Part shown: positions 41,828 to 52,785 of the stretch, in pieces | How the letters are laid out: the number at the start of each line of letters is the position of its first letter | Position numbering within the stretch: the first letter of the stretch is position 1 | Source of the DNA: Haematococcus lacustris | Taxonomy: Eukaryota; Chlorophyta; Chlorophyceae; Chlamydomonadales; Haematococcaceae | Reading direction: 5' to 3' | NCBI GenBank assembly: GCA_030144725.1 | Contig: JASKMD010000031.1 | Coordinates: 9,397,823 to 9,461,822, forward strand | DNA length: 64,000 nucleotides | Notes under the pieces: model-generated | The model's input: only the letters and a program-made list of their open reading frames with translations | What the model was told of the DNA's origin: nothing | Database searches by the model: none | Made by a program: the position numbers and the translations under genes

Positions 41828-42391
41828 ATGTCATTTTTTCGGCCTCATGCGCCAAGGTCTTACCGCACAACACCAGCCCTTATGGCCAAACTGACCACTG
41901 GTGCTTCTCGACAGTCCAGCTTGGCTCAAGACAGTACACGCGAAAGAGCCAAAAGGCTCTTGGCAGCTGCTAATGCTTACTTAAAGGTCAAGAGGGGCCA
42001 GCCACAGCCATCCATGGCAGCTGTGGCCCGGGAACATTGCGTTCCATATGCCACCCTCCGCAGAGTCATCAAGCGGGGTGGGGTGATTGCAAAACGTGAG
42101 CGCCCAACAGCTTTGTCAGCTGTGGAAGAGGAGCAGCTGCGGGACTTGGTAGTGAGGGGCCAGCAGCAGGGTGTGGGGGTCACCAAGACAGCATTGCTTG
42201 CAGCCGTGAGGACGACGCAGCGGGTCACGGAGCGCAAGGGCAAAGTGGACCCCTTCAAGGGGGAGGCCCCCGGCAAGAAAAGGCGCCAGGGATTCATGCG
42301 GCATTTAGTTATATTTTATTTACTTGAAATATACAGTAAAATACCGACAACAATAAATGTCGGGCGGCATTTGAGAAGAGCGTGCACTTGA
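41828..42391 (+). pseudogene. pogo/CENP-B-type DNA-binding fragment
   Basis: Possible starts are ATG 41828 or 41882. The frame contains a helix-turn-helix of the psq/CENP-B type (SMAAVAREHCVPYATLRRVI) followed by the second, CENP-B/Tc5-like half (LSAVEEEQLRDLVVRGQQQG, GVGVTKTALLAAV). These are the N-terminal DNA-binding domains of Tigger/pogo transposases and domesticated relatives. No DDE catalytic domain follows. The frame ends at 42391, shortly after a 57-bp AT-rich insert flanked by a 9-bp duplication. The preceding sequence belongs to the CACTCG element that inserted at 41819, so the 5' end may be missing. Confidence 0.6.
42307..42363. mobile_element. 57-bp AT-rich insert with 9-bp duplication
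   Basis: GCGGCATTT occurs at 42298-42306 and again at 42364-42372. The 57 bp between them are strikingly AT-rich compared with the flanks and contain a small CCGACA/TGTCGG hairpin. The 9-bp duplication is the length Mutator-type elements make, but no long terminal inverted repeats are visible. Confidence 0.45.
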
Positions 42392-42399
42392 GGAATGGC

Positions 42400-43091
42400 T
42401 TTCACCCCCCAGACAAGGATAACATGCTAGCAGCAGCAGCAGCCAGCATGGAGGGTGGCAAGCAGCAACCAGCCTTCAAACCCTGGGTCCCCTTGACATT
42501 CGACGGCGCAATGTTGCGTGTTGCAGCTCAGCGATCAGCCCAACCGCAGCCCAACTTACATTTCCCAGCAGAGGATAGGTTCATTTCAAGCATGAGGTGG
42601 TTGCTGAGGCAGCCAAGAAAGCTGCAAAGGCCAGCAAGCGATCTTGCAAGTAGCATGCTTGCATGTCCATATGCACAAACTTGAGTGCCTCTAGACTGCC
42701 ACGTGATCATGTTTTTGACAAGCTGCTAGCTTTGATAGGGGCATTGGGATGGGTAAGAGCCTATACAAAAGTTGTGGTGCCAATCTTCAAGTAGGTGGAC
42801 AAAAGTAACGACATGCTCACATTAGGGGACTTTCAATGTAATACTGGTTTTTTGGAGGTATGGTACTAAAACATGTCATATCTTTGCTGCTAATGGGCAT
42901 AAGGAGACAATCAAGGGCACTATGGAGAGATGTTATGAAGGGTTGCACGGCTATGTGCTTGGCTTCCACATTAGTACCAAAATGAAGCAGCAATGGGCTC
43001 GAGACGCCAAAAGTTGATCAGATTAGGAACCTTTCTGTGTACCACCCAGGCCCGACCCCTGCTCTTCTTCCCCAAAACACCCTCCCCAACC
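42400..43091. other. no firm gene
   Basis: Contains short plus-strand open frames without recognisable domains and an AT-richer part (42800-43000). It may include the 5' end of LINE copy C or further pogo remnants; I cannot place either. Confidence 0.35.
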
Positions 43092-46000
43092 ATGGCCTTT
43101 ACTTTGAAGATGAGCAGCAATGCCTACTGCAGCGACCCGGCAGCCAACGCAGTCCTGACCAACAGGGCCGTGGGGCCTGCAGCCACCTCCCTGCTCAAAT
43201 CCTTAGGGTATCTGCGAATGAAGATGGCTCAGGACGCGCAGCTCCTTAGCCACCCTCTCTACCTCCTGGCCTGCTCTGTTCATGCTGCTGCGGATGTGCC
43301 TAACAGGAATATGACCAGGGTGGAGTTCACTGACCATGACACCTATACAGCCATTCAGAGCGCGGGTGAGCTGACGGTCAGCGGCAGCAAAGTCAGGTTC
43401 ACCCTGACCCAGCCTCAGTTCAGCAGGGTCAGCGGGCTGAATACCAAGCATGCGCTCATTCTCAGCACTGCGTCAGGCATTGGCATGGCTGGCCTGGCCT
43501 CTACCATCAAGGGACTGGCCGAGGCCTACCTGGCCATCTTTGGGGTGGACCTGTCCCTCAATGCCACCTTCCAGGCAGGCACCAATGCCACTCCGCCCCT
43601 CAAGGGCACAGCTGTAACAGCTAGCAATGTCGCCAACTACACAGCCACCCCTAACCACGTGTCACTGGCCAGCAGCAGCTCCTCAGCCATCATCTCTGCA
43701 GTGGGGCTGGGCAGCAGAGCCAAAACCAACCTCTATCCAGGGGGTGGACCGCAGCGCGCAGCCACAGTATACACTGTGGCTGACATGAGCAGCAAGGGCA
43801 CCCCGATCCAGGACTGCTCCAAGAAGGCCATCACCATCATGGGGCATGACGAGAGCTACACTGGCAGCGCAGCGGCTGTAGGCACGGACAGCATGCAGCC
43901 CCTGTCGCGCAAGGCAGAAATGCATAAGGCAGCGTGCTTTGCCATGGCTGAGGCGTACCACCTAACCCATGCGGATCAACGCAGGGCCAAGGACTTCCTG
44001 GACAGCAGCCAGCACCTGCTGGTAGAGGACAAGGACCAAGGCCATGAGGCCAACCGCAGGATGATGGCCATTACCTCCAGCCTAGACAAGCTGGTGGCGC
44101 AATGCCTGCCCCTAGTCAAGGCTATGCTGGAAGCTGCAGCCACCACCACCGACAGCGCCAGAGCAGCTGCCACCCGCAAGGTGTTGGATATCTACACTGT
44201 GATGGTGGACATCATTGGCAACCCTACCCCAGGCCTAAGGCGCGACCCGCCGCAGCGCCCAGTGACCATGGCCACCACGTCCAGGCCACCCATGGGGGCT
44301 CCCAGGAGCAGCACCTTCCTGCCAGGCCGCGCCCAGTCTGCAGCCGCGTCCCTGCCACCACGGGCTGCAGGGACCGGAGGTCGCCGCACCAGCGATGAAC
44401 GACAGGTCAGAGGAGTGGAGAACCTAGGACACCCCCAACACCCTAGATCTATTACCATATGCAACCACATGACCTGCGCCACAGCTGAGCCACACGCATG
44501 CCATGAACTCACCATTCATAGCAATGACACCACCTGTCAACCCCTATCCACCCTTCCTCACGCATGCAACACCCACAACTCCTGCCCCACGATATACCCA
44601 TCACCACATGCCGTTACCCTCCATGCGTGCAGTCCCCGCCGAAGCAGCCCCTCAAGCGACACAACTCCACCAGCTCATTTCAGCACCTGTATGATGAGAT
44701 GGACGGTGCGGAGTCGATGGACCTGCCATCAGCTTGAAGACACAACCAAGGTAAAACAGACAAAAGACACATACATACACGGCACCAATACACCACCAAT
44801 ATACATGACGCCAACCCACCCTGATGTGCACGACACCAACAAGCACAAGCACACAGAGAACCTAGCGGCCCCATTTGCCCCTCCCACAGCCACACTCGCA
44901 ATGTCATATGCTGCATCAACTGTGGCATCTACTAGGGCACCATATGCCGCACCTACTGCACTACCTGCTGCCCCATATGACGTCCCACCGGCTGCACCAC
45001 AAACCACCCCACCTACCCCCCCATCGACCACACCACCTGCCCCCCCCACTACAGCCCCATTTGCAGCCCCACCTACAGCCCCAACACCAGCCCCAACTAC
45101 AGCCCCACCCACAACCCCACCCACAGCCCCACCTACAGCCCCACCAGCAGCCCCACCCACAGCCCCACCTGCAGACCCGACTACAGCCTCACCCACAGCC
45201 CCACCCGCAGACTCACCGGCAGCCCCACCCACAGCCCCACCTGCAGCCCCACCTACAGCCTTACCCACAGCCCCACCCGCAAACTCACCGGCAGCCCCAC
45301 CCACAGCCCCACCTGCAGCCCCACCTACAGCCTTACCCACAGCCCCACCCGCAGACTCACCGGCAGTCCCACTCACAGTCCCACCTGCAGCCCCATCTCC
45401 AAACCCACCCGCAGCTGCCCTACCTACTAAATCAACTGCCGCCCCACCAACTGACCCACCAACCACACGGCATACTGCCACACCCACTGCCCCACCTGCT
45501 GCCCCTCACACAATGGCCACCACTACCCATACATGCAGGTGGAAGGAGACCCACGCAACAGAGCCGCACCGAAGAAAGAGTGGGACTGGCGAGCTACAGT
45601 GTCCCGCGCACCCAACAGGCCATGATCAGCACAGGCGGCGGCGGGGAAGTGATCGAGACCTCAATAAGATAGGGGTACTATATAGTAATAGAGGACTGGA
45701 GCTACGACACGAATGCTCTACACTCCTGCTTGCCCCTGCACCCCGCTCGGGCACCATGTCACACGCGTACGATGTAGTCAATGTAACCAAAAGGGAGTGT
45801 GAACATTCAACCACATCACGAGACTGCCTGCGCCGTCACACTGCCACACAAATAGGAAGCATCATCCATCAACAAGAGAATCTAGTGAACTACCTACTAC
45901 TCTTCACTATTGGCACCTATGCCATCAAAACAAACTTGCATCAACGCCGCACACCCACAGCTAAAGAATCCAGACGATGCCTAAAGCGCCACAGAAAGCG

Positions 46001-46445
46001 ATTAGGCGCCTGCAGGCCAGCCATACGAGCAATTGGGTACAACCTAATGACAGGCCTAGATGGCTCCCTAGCCGCCTCTAGCTCTCTCTGCAAGGTCGCC
46101 CATAGATTCCACCTCTCCACACATGGGGTGAACAACGGCCGCACATACACAGTATACCAATTCAATAGCACCTTGCATGTCTACTACTGCTATCAAACAA
46201 CAACAGGTGAAATTAACCGGACCAACTACACTCTGAACCCCATAATCGCCGCACGGGATGTCTACGTAGCATGGCTCTTGCTAGCCGCTGGAGACGTTGA
46301 AGCTAACCCAGGCCCCGCCATACAGCACTTCCAACAAGATAAGGATAGCTCTGCGTGCCAGGTCTACTCCCTGAACAATGCTGCGGGACATGAATGGGTC
46401 ACCATGCAGGACATAGACAACTTCTACGAGAACAGGCTCCCTCAA
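43092..46445 (+). CDS. LINE copy C, 5' half: N-terminal protein, 2A-like motif, first protease module
   Basis: Open from 42993; ATG 43092 (CCAACCATGG context) is the likelier start. Residues 1 to about 440 form an unidentified, non-repetitive protein (SSNAYCSDPAANAVLTNRAV...; helical Ala-rich end, then Pro/Arg-rich). About 440-850 is Thr/Pro/Ala-rich, dominated by a TAPPTAPPA repeat (44980-45420). About 850-1050 is basic. Near residue 1067 is LLLAAGDVEANPGP, a full 2A ribosome-skipping consensus. After it comes SACQVYSLNNAAGHEWVTMQ, the Cys-helix start of a papain/Josephin-like protease. The frame is broken at 46446 by the CACTCG element and continues at 53316. That the first 440 residues belong to the LINE is inferred from the unbroken frame. 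Confidence 0.7.
46272..46316 (+). other. 2A-like ribosome-skipping motif
   Basis: The codons spell LLLAAGDVEANPGP, matching D(V/I)ExNPGP with the final Gly-Pro break point at 46311-46316. A hydrophobic/aliphatic run precedes it, as in known 2A peptides. It would release the upstream protein from the protease-endonuclease-RT part during translation. Confidence 0.85.
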
Positions 46446-46639
46446 CACTCGCGCCGATTAAGGCCGGAAGTCGCCTACGTCATTTCTTCCCGGGAGGCAT
46501 ACTGCAGATAGCCCCAGGAAAGGCCGACTCATCGCCGTTGTAATCATTGAAAAACTCAAAGTTGCTGCGATGTTATAACTATTTGAAAAGTTACCCAAAC
46601 CTGTACAGGGTCCTACTGACCCTGTACAGGGTCCTAGGC

Positions 46640-47255
46640 CACAGGGTTCTGCCGCACGGCTACAGGGTCCTGCTACATTAGTCTACAGGGTTCTGCCGCA
46701 CGGCTACAGGGTTTTGCGACACGTTCTCACAGGGTTTTGCCGCACGGCTACAGGGTCCTGCGACACGTTGTCTACAGGGTTCTGCCGCACGGCTACAGGG
46801 TCTTGCGACACGTTTCTCACAGGGTCCTGCCGCACGGCTACAGGGTCCTGCGACACTTGTCTCACAGGGTTCTGCCGCACGGCTACAGGGTCCTGCGACA
46901 CTTGTCTCACAGGGTTCTGCCGCACGGCTACAGGGTCCTGCGACGTTTGTCTACAGGGTTCTGCCGCACGGCTACAGGGTCCTGCGACGTTTGTTTACAG
47001 GGTTCTGCCGCACGCCTACAGGGTCCTGCGACGTTGTTTACAGGGTTCTGCCGCACGCCTACAGGGTCCTGCGGCAAATGTCTACAGGGTTCTGCCGCAC
47101 GGCTACAGGTTCCTACGACATACTCTCACAGGGTCCTGCCGCACGGCTACAGGGTCCTACGACATATTCTCACAGGGTCCTGCCGCACGGCTTCAGGGTC
47201 CTAGGACACACGTTCACAGGGTCCTGCCGCACGGCTACAGGGTCCTGCCACAACG
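46640..47255 (+). repeat. 44-bp minisatellite, 5' arm of copy 4
   Basis: About 14 units of CAGGGTTCTGCCGCACGGCT plus A then CAGGGTCCTGCGACACNTTG-type halves, more variable than in copy 2 (GTTTGTCTA and TTGTCTCA spacers). Confidence 0.93.
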
Positions 47256-48024
47256 TATGCAACGACGCCCGAACACCTCGCAACACCACAACAAACGGCA
47301 TGTATTGCTGGTGCTAAGCACATGCATTGATGGAAGGTGACAACACCACACAACAACACCACACAACATCACTACAACATTAACACATCGACTCATGCAT
47401 TGCTCACCACATGTCATGTGCACAACCACAAGGACTGGCTGCACCTCATTGCTATGGGCTAACACCTTATCACGGGACTGCTAAGCACTTTGCCTTGCTG
47501 CCTATGCCCCATGGCACCAAATCAGGCTGGGCTAGGCTAGGCTGGGCTAGCCTGGGGTAGGCTAGGCTAGGGTAGGCTAGGGTAGGCTAGCCTAGGCAAG
47601 GCTAGCCTGGGGTAGGCTAGGCTAGGCTAGGCTGGGGTAGGCTAGGCTAGGCTAGGCTGGGGTAGGCTGGGCTAGGCTTGGCTCCAGGTTGCCCACTCCA
47701 GGTTGCCCGCTCCAGGCTGCCCGCTTCAGGCTGCCCGCTCTAGGCTGCCCGCTCCAGGCTGCCCACTCCAGGCTGCCCGCTCCAGGCTGCCCGCTCCAGG
47801 CTGCCCACTCCGGGCTGCCCGCTCCAGGCTGCCCGCTCCATGCTGCTACGCCAAGGGCTGCTGGGTGCCATTGGGTGGGGGAGAGGAGAGAAGAGGGGAG
47901 GAGGGGAGGAGGGGAGGAGGGGAGGAGGGTAGGTAGGTGGCAGACTCGGAAGTGGTGGTGGTGGGCTTGGGCAGGGAAGGGGGAAGGGGGAAGGGGGCAA
48001 GGGGCAGCAGTGTGACCATCAGAC

Positions 48025-48099
48025 CTGCGGCAGCAAGAGGCATCCTTGCATTTAGGCTTGGCATTGGGGACCACTCATGTGCAAGGACTGGCCACTTAC
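48025..48099 (-). other. intron-like spacer module 5 (75 bp)
   Basis: Counterpart of module 1: minus strand GTAAGTGGCC ... CTTGCTGCCGCAG, followed by GTCTGATGGTCAC. Confidence 0.65.
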
Positions 48100-48370
48100 A
48101 GTTATGCTCCGTGTCACGCCGCCGGGGTAGGGTACGGGGTACGGGGTACGGGGAGGGTTCGGTACTTGCTGGCTCCTTGTTTGTTGCTGCTCTACCGCCT
48201 TGCTTGCAATTATCCAGGCCATGCTACACCTGCCATGCTCCAGCTGTCGACAACTGCAAGCAAACATCAGCCAGCAAGCATGTGCACTCACCGGAAGTCC
48301 TGGCTGCCGCTCCAAGCGCCTCCTACCTCCTGCTCTTGGCTGCTGCTCTTGCTTACTGCTCATGGCTGCA

Positions 48371-49175
48371 GGGGAGGGGAGGGGAGGGGAGGGGAGGGGA
48401 GGGGAGGGGAGGGGAGGGGAGGGGAGGGGAGGGGAGGGGAGGGGAGGGGAGGGGAGGGGAGGGGAGGGAGGGGAGGGGAGGGGAGGGGAGGGGAGGGGAG
48501 GGGAGGGGAGGGGAGGGGAGGGGAGGGGAGGGGAGGGGAGGGGAGGGGAGGGGAGGGGAGGGGAGGGGAGGGGAGGGGAGGGGAGGGGAGGGGAGGGGAG
48601 GGGAGGGGAGGGGAGGGGAGGGGAGGGGAGGGGAGGGGAGGGGAGGGGAGGGGAGGGGAGGGGAGGGGAGGGGAGGGGAGGGGAGGGGAGGGGAGGGGAG
48701 GGGAGGGGAGGGGAGGGGAGGGGAGGGGAGGGGAGGGGAGGGGAGGGGAGGGGAGGGGAGGGGAGGGGAGGGGAGGGGAGGGGAGGGGAGGGGAGGGGAG
48801 GGGAGGGGAGGGGAGGGGAGGGGAGGGGAGGGGAGGGGAGGGGAGGGGAGGGGAGGGGAGGGGAGGGGAGGGGAGGGGAGGGGAGGGGAGGGGAGGGGAG
48901 GGGAGGGGAGGGGAGGGGAGGGGAGGGGAGGGGAGGGGAGGGGAGGGGAGGGGAGGGGAGGGGAGGGGAGGGGAGGGGAGGGGAGGGGAGGGGAGGGGAG
49001 GGGAGGGGAGGGGAGGGGAGGGGAGGGGAGGGGAGGGGAGGGGAGGGGAGGGGAGGGGAGGGGAGGGGAGGGGAGGGGAGGGGAGGGGAGGGGAGGGGAG
49101 GGGAGGGGAGGGGAGGGGAGGGGAGGGGAGGGGAGGGGAGGGGAGGGGAGGGGAGGGGAGGGGAGGGGAGGGGAG
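48371..49175 (+). repeat. GGGGA array, about 160 copies
   Basis: An 805-bp pure GGGGA array with one short (GGGA) unit near 48466. About ten times longer than the orthologous array in copy 2. Purine-only strand; open in all frames. Confidence 0.96.
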
Positions 49176-49270
49176 GAGGCAGTGCTCCAGGTTGCATTGT
49201 AGTGAAGGAGGGCGAGAGTGAAGGTGAGTGTAGCGATTGTGGGAAAGGGGATGGGTGTGACCATGAAATC

Positions 49271-49345
49271 CTGCAGCAAAGAAGGGCATGCTAGTGGTCA
49301 GGCTAGACACATGGAGCCACACAATTGCCACGGCAAGCCACTCAC
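49271..49345 (-). other. intron-like spacer module 6 (75 bp)
   Basis: Minus strand GTGAGTGGCTTGCC ... CCCTTCTTTGCTGCAG, followed by GATTTCATGGTCAC. Confidence 0.65.
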
Positions 49346-49442
49346 CATTTGTAGAGAGGAGTGTATGGGGGGGAATGGGGTTTGGGGCAGGGGTTAGGGA
49401 GGGTGCCACTCATGGCTGCCGTTCGTTGCGTTGCGCTGTACC

Positions 49443-49746
49443 GGGAGGGAGGGAGGGAGGGAGGGAGGGAGGGAGGGAGGGAGGGAGGGAGGGAGGGAGG
49501 GAGGGAGGGAGGGAGGGAGGGAGGGAGGGAGGGAGGGAGGGAGGGAGGGAGGGAGGGAGGGAGGGAGGGAGGGAGGGAGGGAGGGAGGGAGGGAGGGAGG
49601 GAGGGAGGGAGGGAGGGAGGGAGGGAGGGAGGGAGGGAGGGAGGGAGGGAGGGAGGGAGGGAGGGAGGGAGGGAGGGAGGGAGGGAGGGAGGGAGGGAGG
49701 GAGGGAGGGAGGGAGGGAGGGAGGGAGGGAGGGAGGGAGGGAGGGA
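49443..49746 (+). repeat. GGGA array, about 76 copies
   Basis: A pure tetramer array of 304 bp, read as GREGGREGG or SLPPSLPP in translation; not coding. Confidence 0.96.
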
Positions 49747-49770
49747 GACCTGCAGCAAACTCCGTTAGAC

Positions 49771-49856
49771 CTGCAGCAAACACAGGACATGCTAGTTGGC
49801 AAGGCTGTGTAGGCTAAGCAATGAGGGCCACTCATGGGCGGGGGGTGGCCACTCAC
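49771..49856 (-). other. intron-like spacer module 7 (86 bp)
   Basis: Minus strand GTGAGTGGCCACC ... GTGTTTGCTGCAG, followed by GTCTAAC. The acceptor side is duplicated: a second TTTGCTGCAGGTCT lies about 21 bp further on. Confidence 0.65.
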
Positions 49857-50489
49857 CGCTTGCTCCGTGCTTCGTGCTTTGTGCTCACCTCCATGCTCCA
49901 TCCTCAATGGCTTGTACCTTGGTCTCACCTTTGTAGTGGGACGAGCTGCAATGGGGGGCTGCAATGGGGAGGGTGGTGAAAGTGGGGGAGGGAGTGGATG
50001 TGTAGGAGTACCTGCGGCAAGAGGGTGACATGTTGTAAGTCAGTCAGTGCGAGGTGTTGCGTTGCGTTGCATTGCAGTGCATTGCGAGGTGTTGCGTTGC
50101 GTTGCGTTCAATTGCGTTCAATTGCGTTGCGTTGAGTTGTACTGCGTTGCGATCTTGAGGCTGGCTGCTACGTCTGCAAGGCCTGCTAGGCAAGCCGCTA
50201 GTTGCGTGCGAGGGAGGCTGCGAGATACTGTGCTACGTGGCTGCAAACTTGGCTGGGAGGCTGGCCGCTAGTGAGCTTGGCTGCCTGCAATGTGGCTGCC
50301 TGGCTGCGATGTGGCAAGCGAAAGTGGCTGCGATGTTGTCTGCGGGAAAAGGCTTGGTTAGCTTGGTTCCTGGCTGCTCCTGGCTGCTAATGCGAGCTTG
50401 ACGGGGCAGCCTGATGGCATTCGCGATTCACTTGATTCCTTCGCGGTTCCTTTGCGAAGCCTCCATGCAAGTCTCCATGCAACATGATG
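49857..50489. other. unique internal part of copy 4
   Basis: Contains GTTGCGTTGC-type pentamer repeats (50055-50150) and GGCTGCxx repeats (50155-50400). No gene supported. Confidence 0.45.
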
Positions 50490-50630
50490 ATTTCCATGCA
50501 ACATGATGGTCCAGCAACTCCCCAACGACTGAGATTTGCACTTTGGCCTGAGAGAGACTTGTACTCCTCAAAGTCATAGCAGCCCACATATCTAGTTTCA
50601 GCCCTGAAACCGTGAGCCACGGTTGACCCT
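50490..50630 (+). mobile_element. older diverged 3' module inside copy 4
   Basis: The blocks GGTCCAGCAACTCCCCAACG, GCACTTTGGCCTGAGAGAGA and AAGTCATAGCAGCCCACATA follow the order of the 3' module, with many changes. As in copy 2, this lies at the inner edge of the 3' minisatellite. Confidence 0.65.
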
Positions 50631-50639
50631 GTTGCAAAG

Positions 50640-52785
50640 GGTCCTGCGTCACACCCACAGGGTCCTGGCACCACACCACAGGGTCCTGCTGCACACCCAC
50701 AGGGTCCTGCTGCACACCCACAGGGTCATGATGTGGGTGTGACGCAGGACCCTGTGGTGTGGTGCCAGGACCCTGTGGGCCAGGACCCTGTGGTGTGGTG
50801 CCAGGACCCTGTGGTGTGGTGCCAGGACCCTGTGGTGTGGTGCCAGGACCCTGTGGGCCAGGACCCTGTGGTGTGGTGCCAGGACCCTGTGGGCCAGGAC
50901 CCTGTGGTGTGGTGCCGGGACCCTGTGGTGTGGTGCCAGGACCCTGTGGTGCCAGGACCCTGTGGTGTGGTGCCAGGACCCTGTGGGTGTGACGCAGGAC
51001 CCTGTGGTGTGGTGCCAGGACCCTGTGGTGCCAGGACCCTGTGGTGTGGTGCCAGGACCCTGTGGGCCAGGACCCTGTGGTGTGGTGCCAGGACCCTGTG
51101 GTGTGGTGCCAGGACCCTGTGGGTGTGACGCAGGACCCTGTGGTGTGGTGCCAGGACCCTGTGGTGCCAGGACCCTGTGGTGTGGTGCCAGGACCCTGTG
51201 GGCCAGGACCCTGTGGTGTGGTGCCAGGACCCTGTGGGTGTGACGCAGGACCCTGTGGTGTGGTGCCAGGACCCTGTGGGCCAGGACCCTGTGGTGTGGT
51301 GCCAGGACCCTGTGGTGCCAGGACCCTGTGGTGTGGTGCCAGGACCCTGTGGGCCAGGACCCTGTGGTGTGGTGCCAGGACCCTGTGGTGTGGTGCCAGG
51401 ACCCTGTGGTGCCAGGACCCTGTGGTGTGGTGCCAGGACCCTGTGGGCCAGGACCCTGTGGTGAGGTGCCAGAACCCTGTGGTGTGGTGCCAGGACCCTG
51501 TGGTGTGGTGCCAGGACCCTGTGAGCCAGAACCCTGTGGTGTGGTGCGAGGACCCTGTGAGCCAGAACCCTGTGGTATGGTGCCAGGACCCTGTGGTGCC
51601 AGGACCCTGTGGTGAGGTACCAGGACCCTGTGGTGTGGTGCCAGGACCCTGTGGTGTGGTGCCAGGACCCTGTGGTGTGGTGCCAGGACCCTGTAGGACA
51701 AGAACCTGTGGTGTGGTGCCAGGACCCTGTGATGTGGTGTCAGGACCCTGTAGGACAAGAACCTGTGGTGTGGTGCCAGGACCCTGTGGTGTGGTGCCAG
51801 GACCCTGTAGGACAAGAACCTGTGGTGTGGTGCCAGGACCCTGTGGTGTGGTGCCAGGACCCTGTAGGACAAGAACCTGTGGTGTGGTGCCAGGACCCTG
51901 TGGTGTGGTGCCAGGACCCGGTGGGCCAGAACCCTGTGGTGAGGTGCCAGGACCCTGTGGTGCCAGGACCCTGTGGTGAGGTACCAGGACCCTGTGGTGT
52001 GGTGCCAGGACCCTGTGGTGTGGTGCCAGGACCCTGTGGTGTGGTGCCAGGACCCTGTAGGACAAGAACCTGTGGTGTGGTGCCAGGACCCTGTGATGTG
52101 GTGCCAGGACCCTGTAGGACAAGAACCTGTGGTGTGGTGCCAGGACCCTGTGGTGTGGTGCCAGGACCCTGTAGGACAAGAACCTGTGGTGTGGTGCCAG
52201 GACCCTGTGGTGTGGTGCCAGGACCCGGTGGGCCAGAACCCTGTGGTGAGGTGCCAGGACCCTGTGGTGCCAGGACCCTGTGGTGAGGTACCAGGACCCT
52301 GTGGTGTGGTGCCAGGACCCTGTGGTGTGGTGCCAGGACCCTGTGGTGTGGTGCCAGGACCCTGTGGGCCAGAACCCTGTGGTGAGGTGCCTGGACCCTG
52401 TGGTGCCAGGACCCTGTGGTGAGGTACCAGGACCCTGTGGTATGGTGACAGGACCCTGTGGGGCAGGACCCTGTGGTGTGGTGCCAGGACCCTGCTGTGC
52501 CAGGACCCTGTGGTGTAATACCAGGACCCTGTAGGCCCGGACCCTGTGGTGAGCTGCCAGGACCCTGTAGGCCAAGACCCTGTGGTGTGGTGCCAGGACC
52601 CTGTGGTGTGATGCCAGGACCCTGTGGGCCAGAACCCTGTGGTGAGGAACCAGGACCCTGTGGTGTGGTGCCAGGACCCTGTGGTGAGGTACCAGGACCC
52701 GGTGGTGCCAGGACCCTGTGGTGAGGTGCCAGGACCCTGTGAGCCAGAACCCTGTGGTGTGGTGCCAGGACCCTGTGTGGGAAGG
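50640..52785 (+). repeat. CAGGACCCTGTGG minisatellite, 3' arm of copy 4, with inverted start
   Basis: The first about 90 bp (50640-50728) read CACAGGGTCCTG. At about 50730 the orientation flips to CAGGACCCTGTGG and stays so for 2 kb. Longer duplicated blocks are visible: the segment around 51600-51980 recurs at 51965-52290. Confidence 0.93.

Noticed and set aside
44875..45672. Overlapping 265-codon Pro/His/Gln frame inside LINE C
   Set aside because: Alternative frame of the TAPPTAPPA-encoding repeat; the LINE frame has the 2A and protease motifs downstream.
47937..49812. Long open frames in the GGGGA and GGGA arrays
   Set aside because: Same artefact of stop-free simple repeats on both strands.
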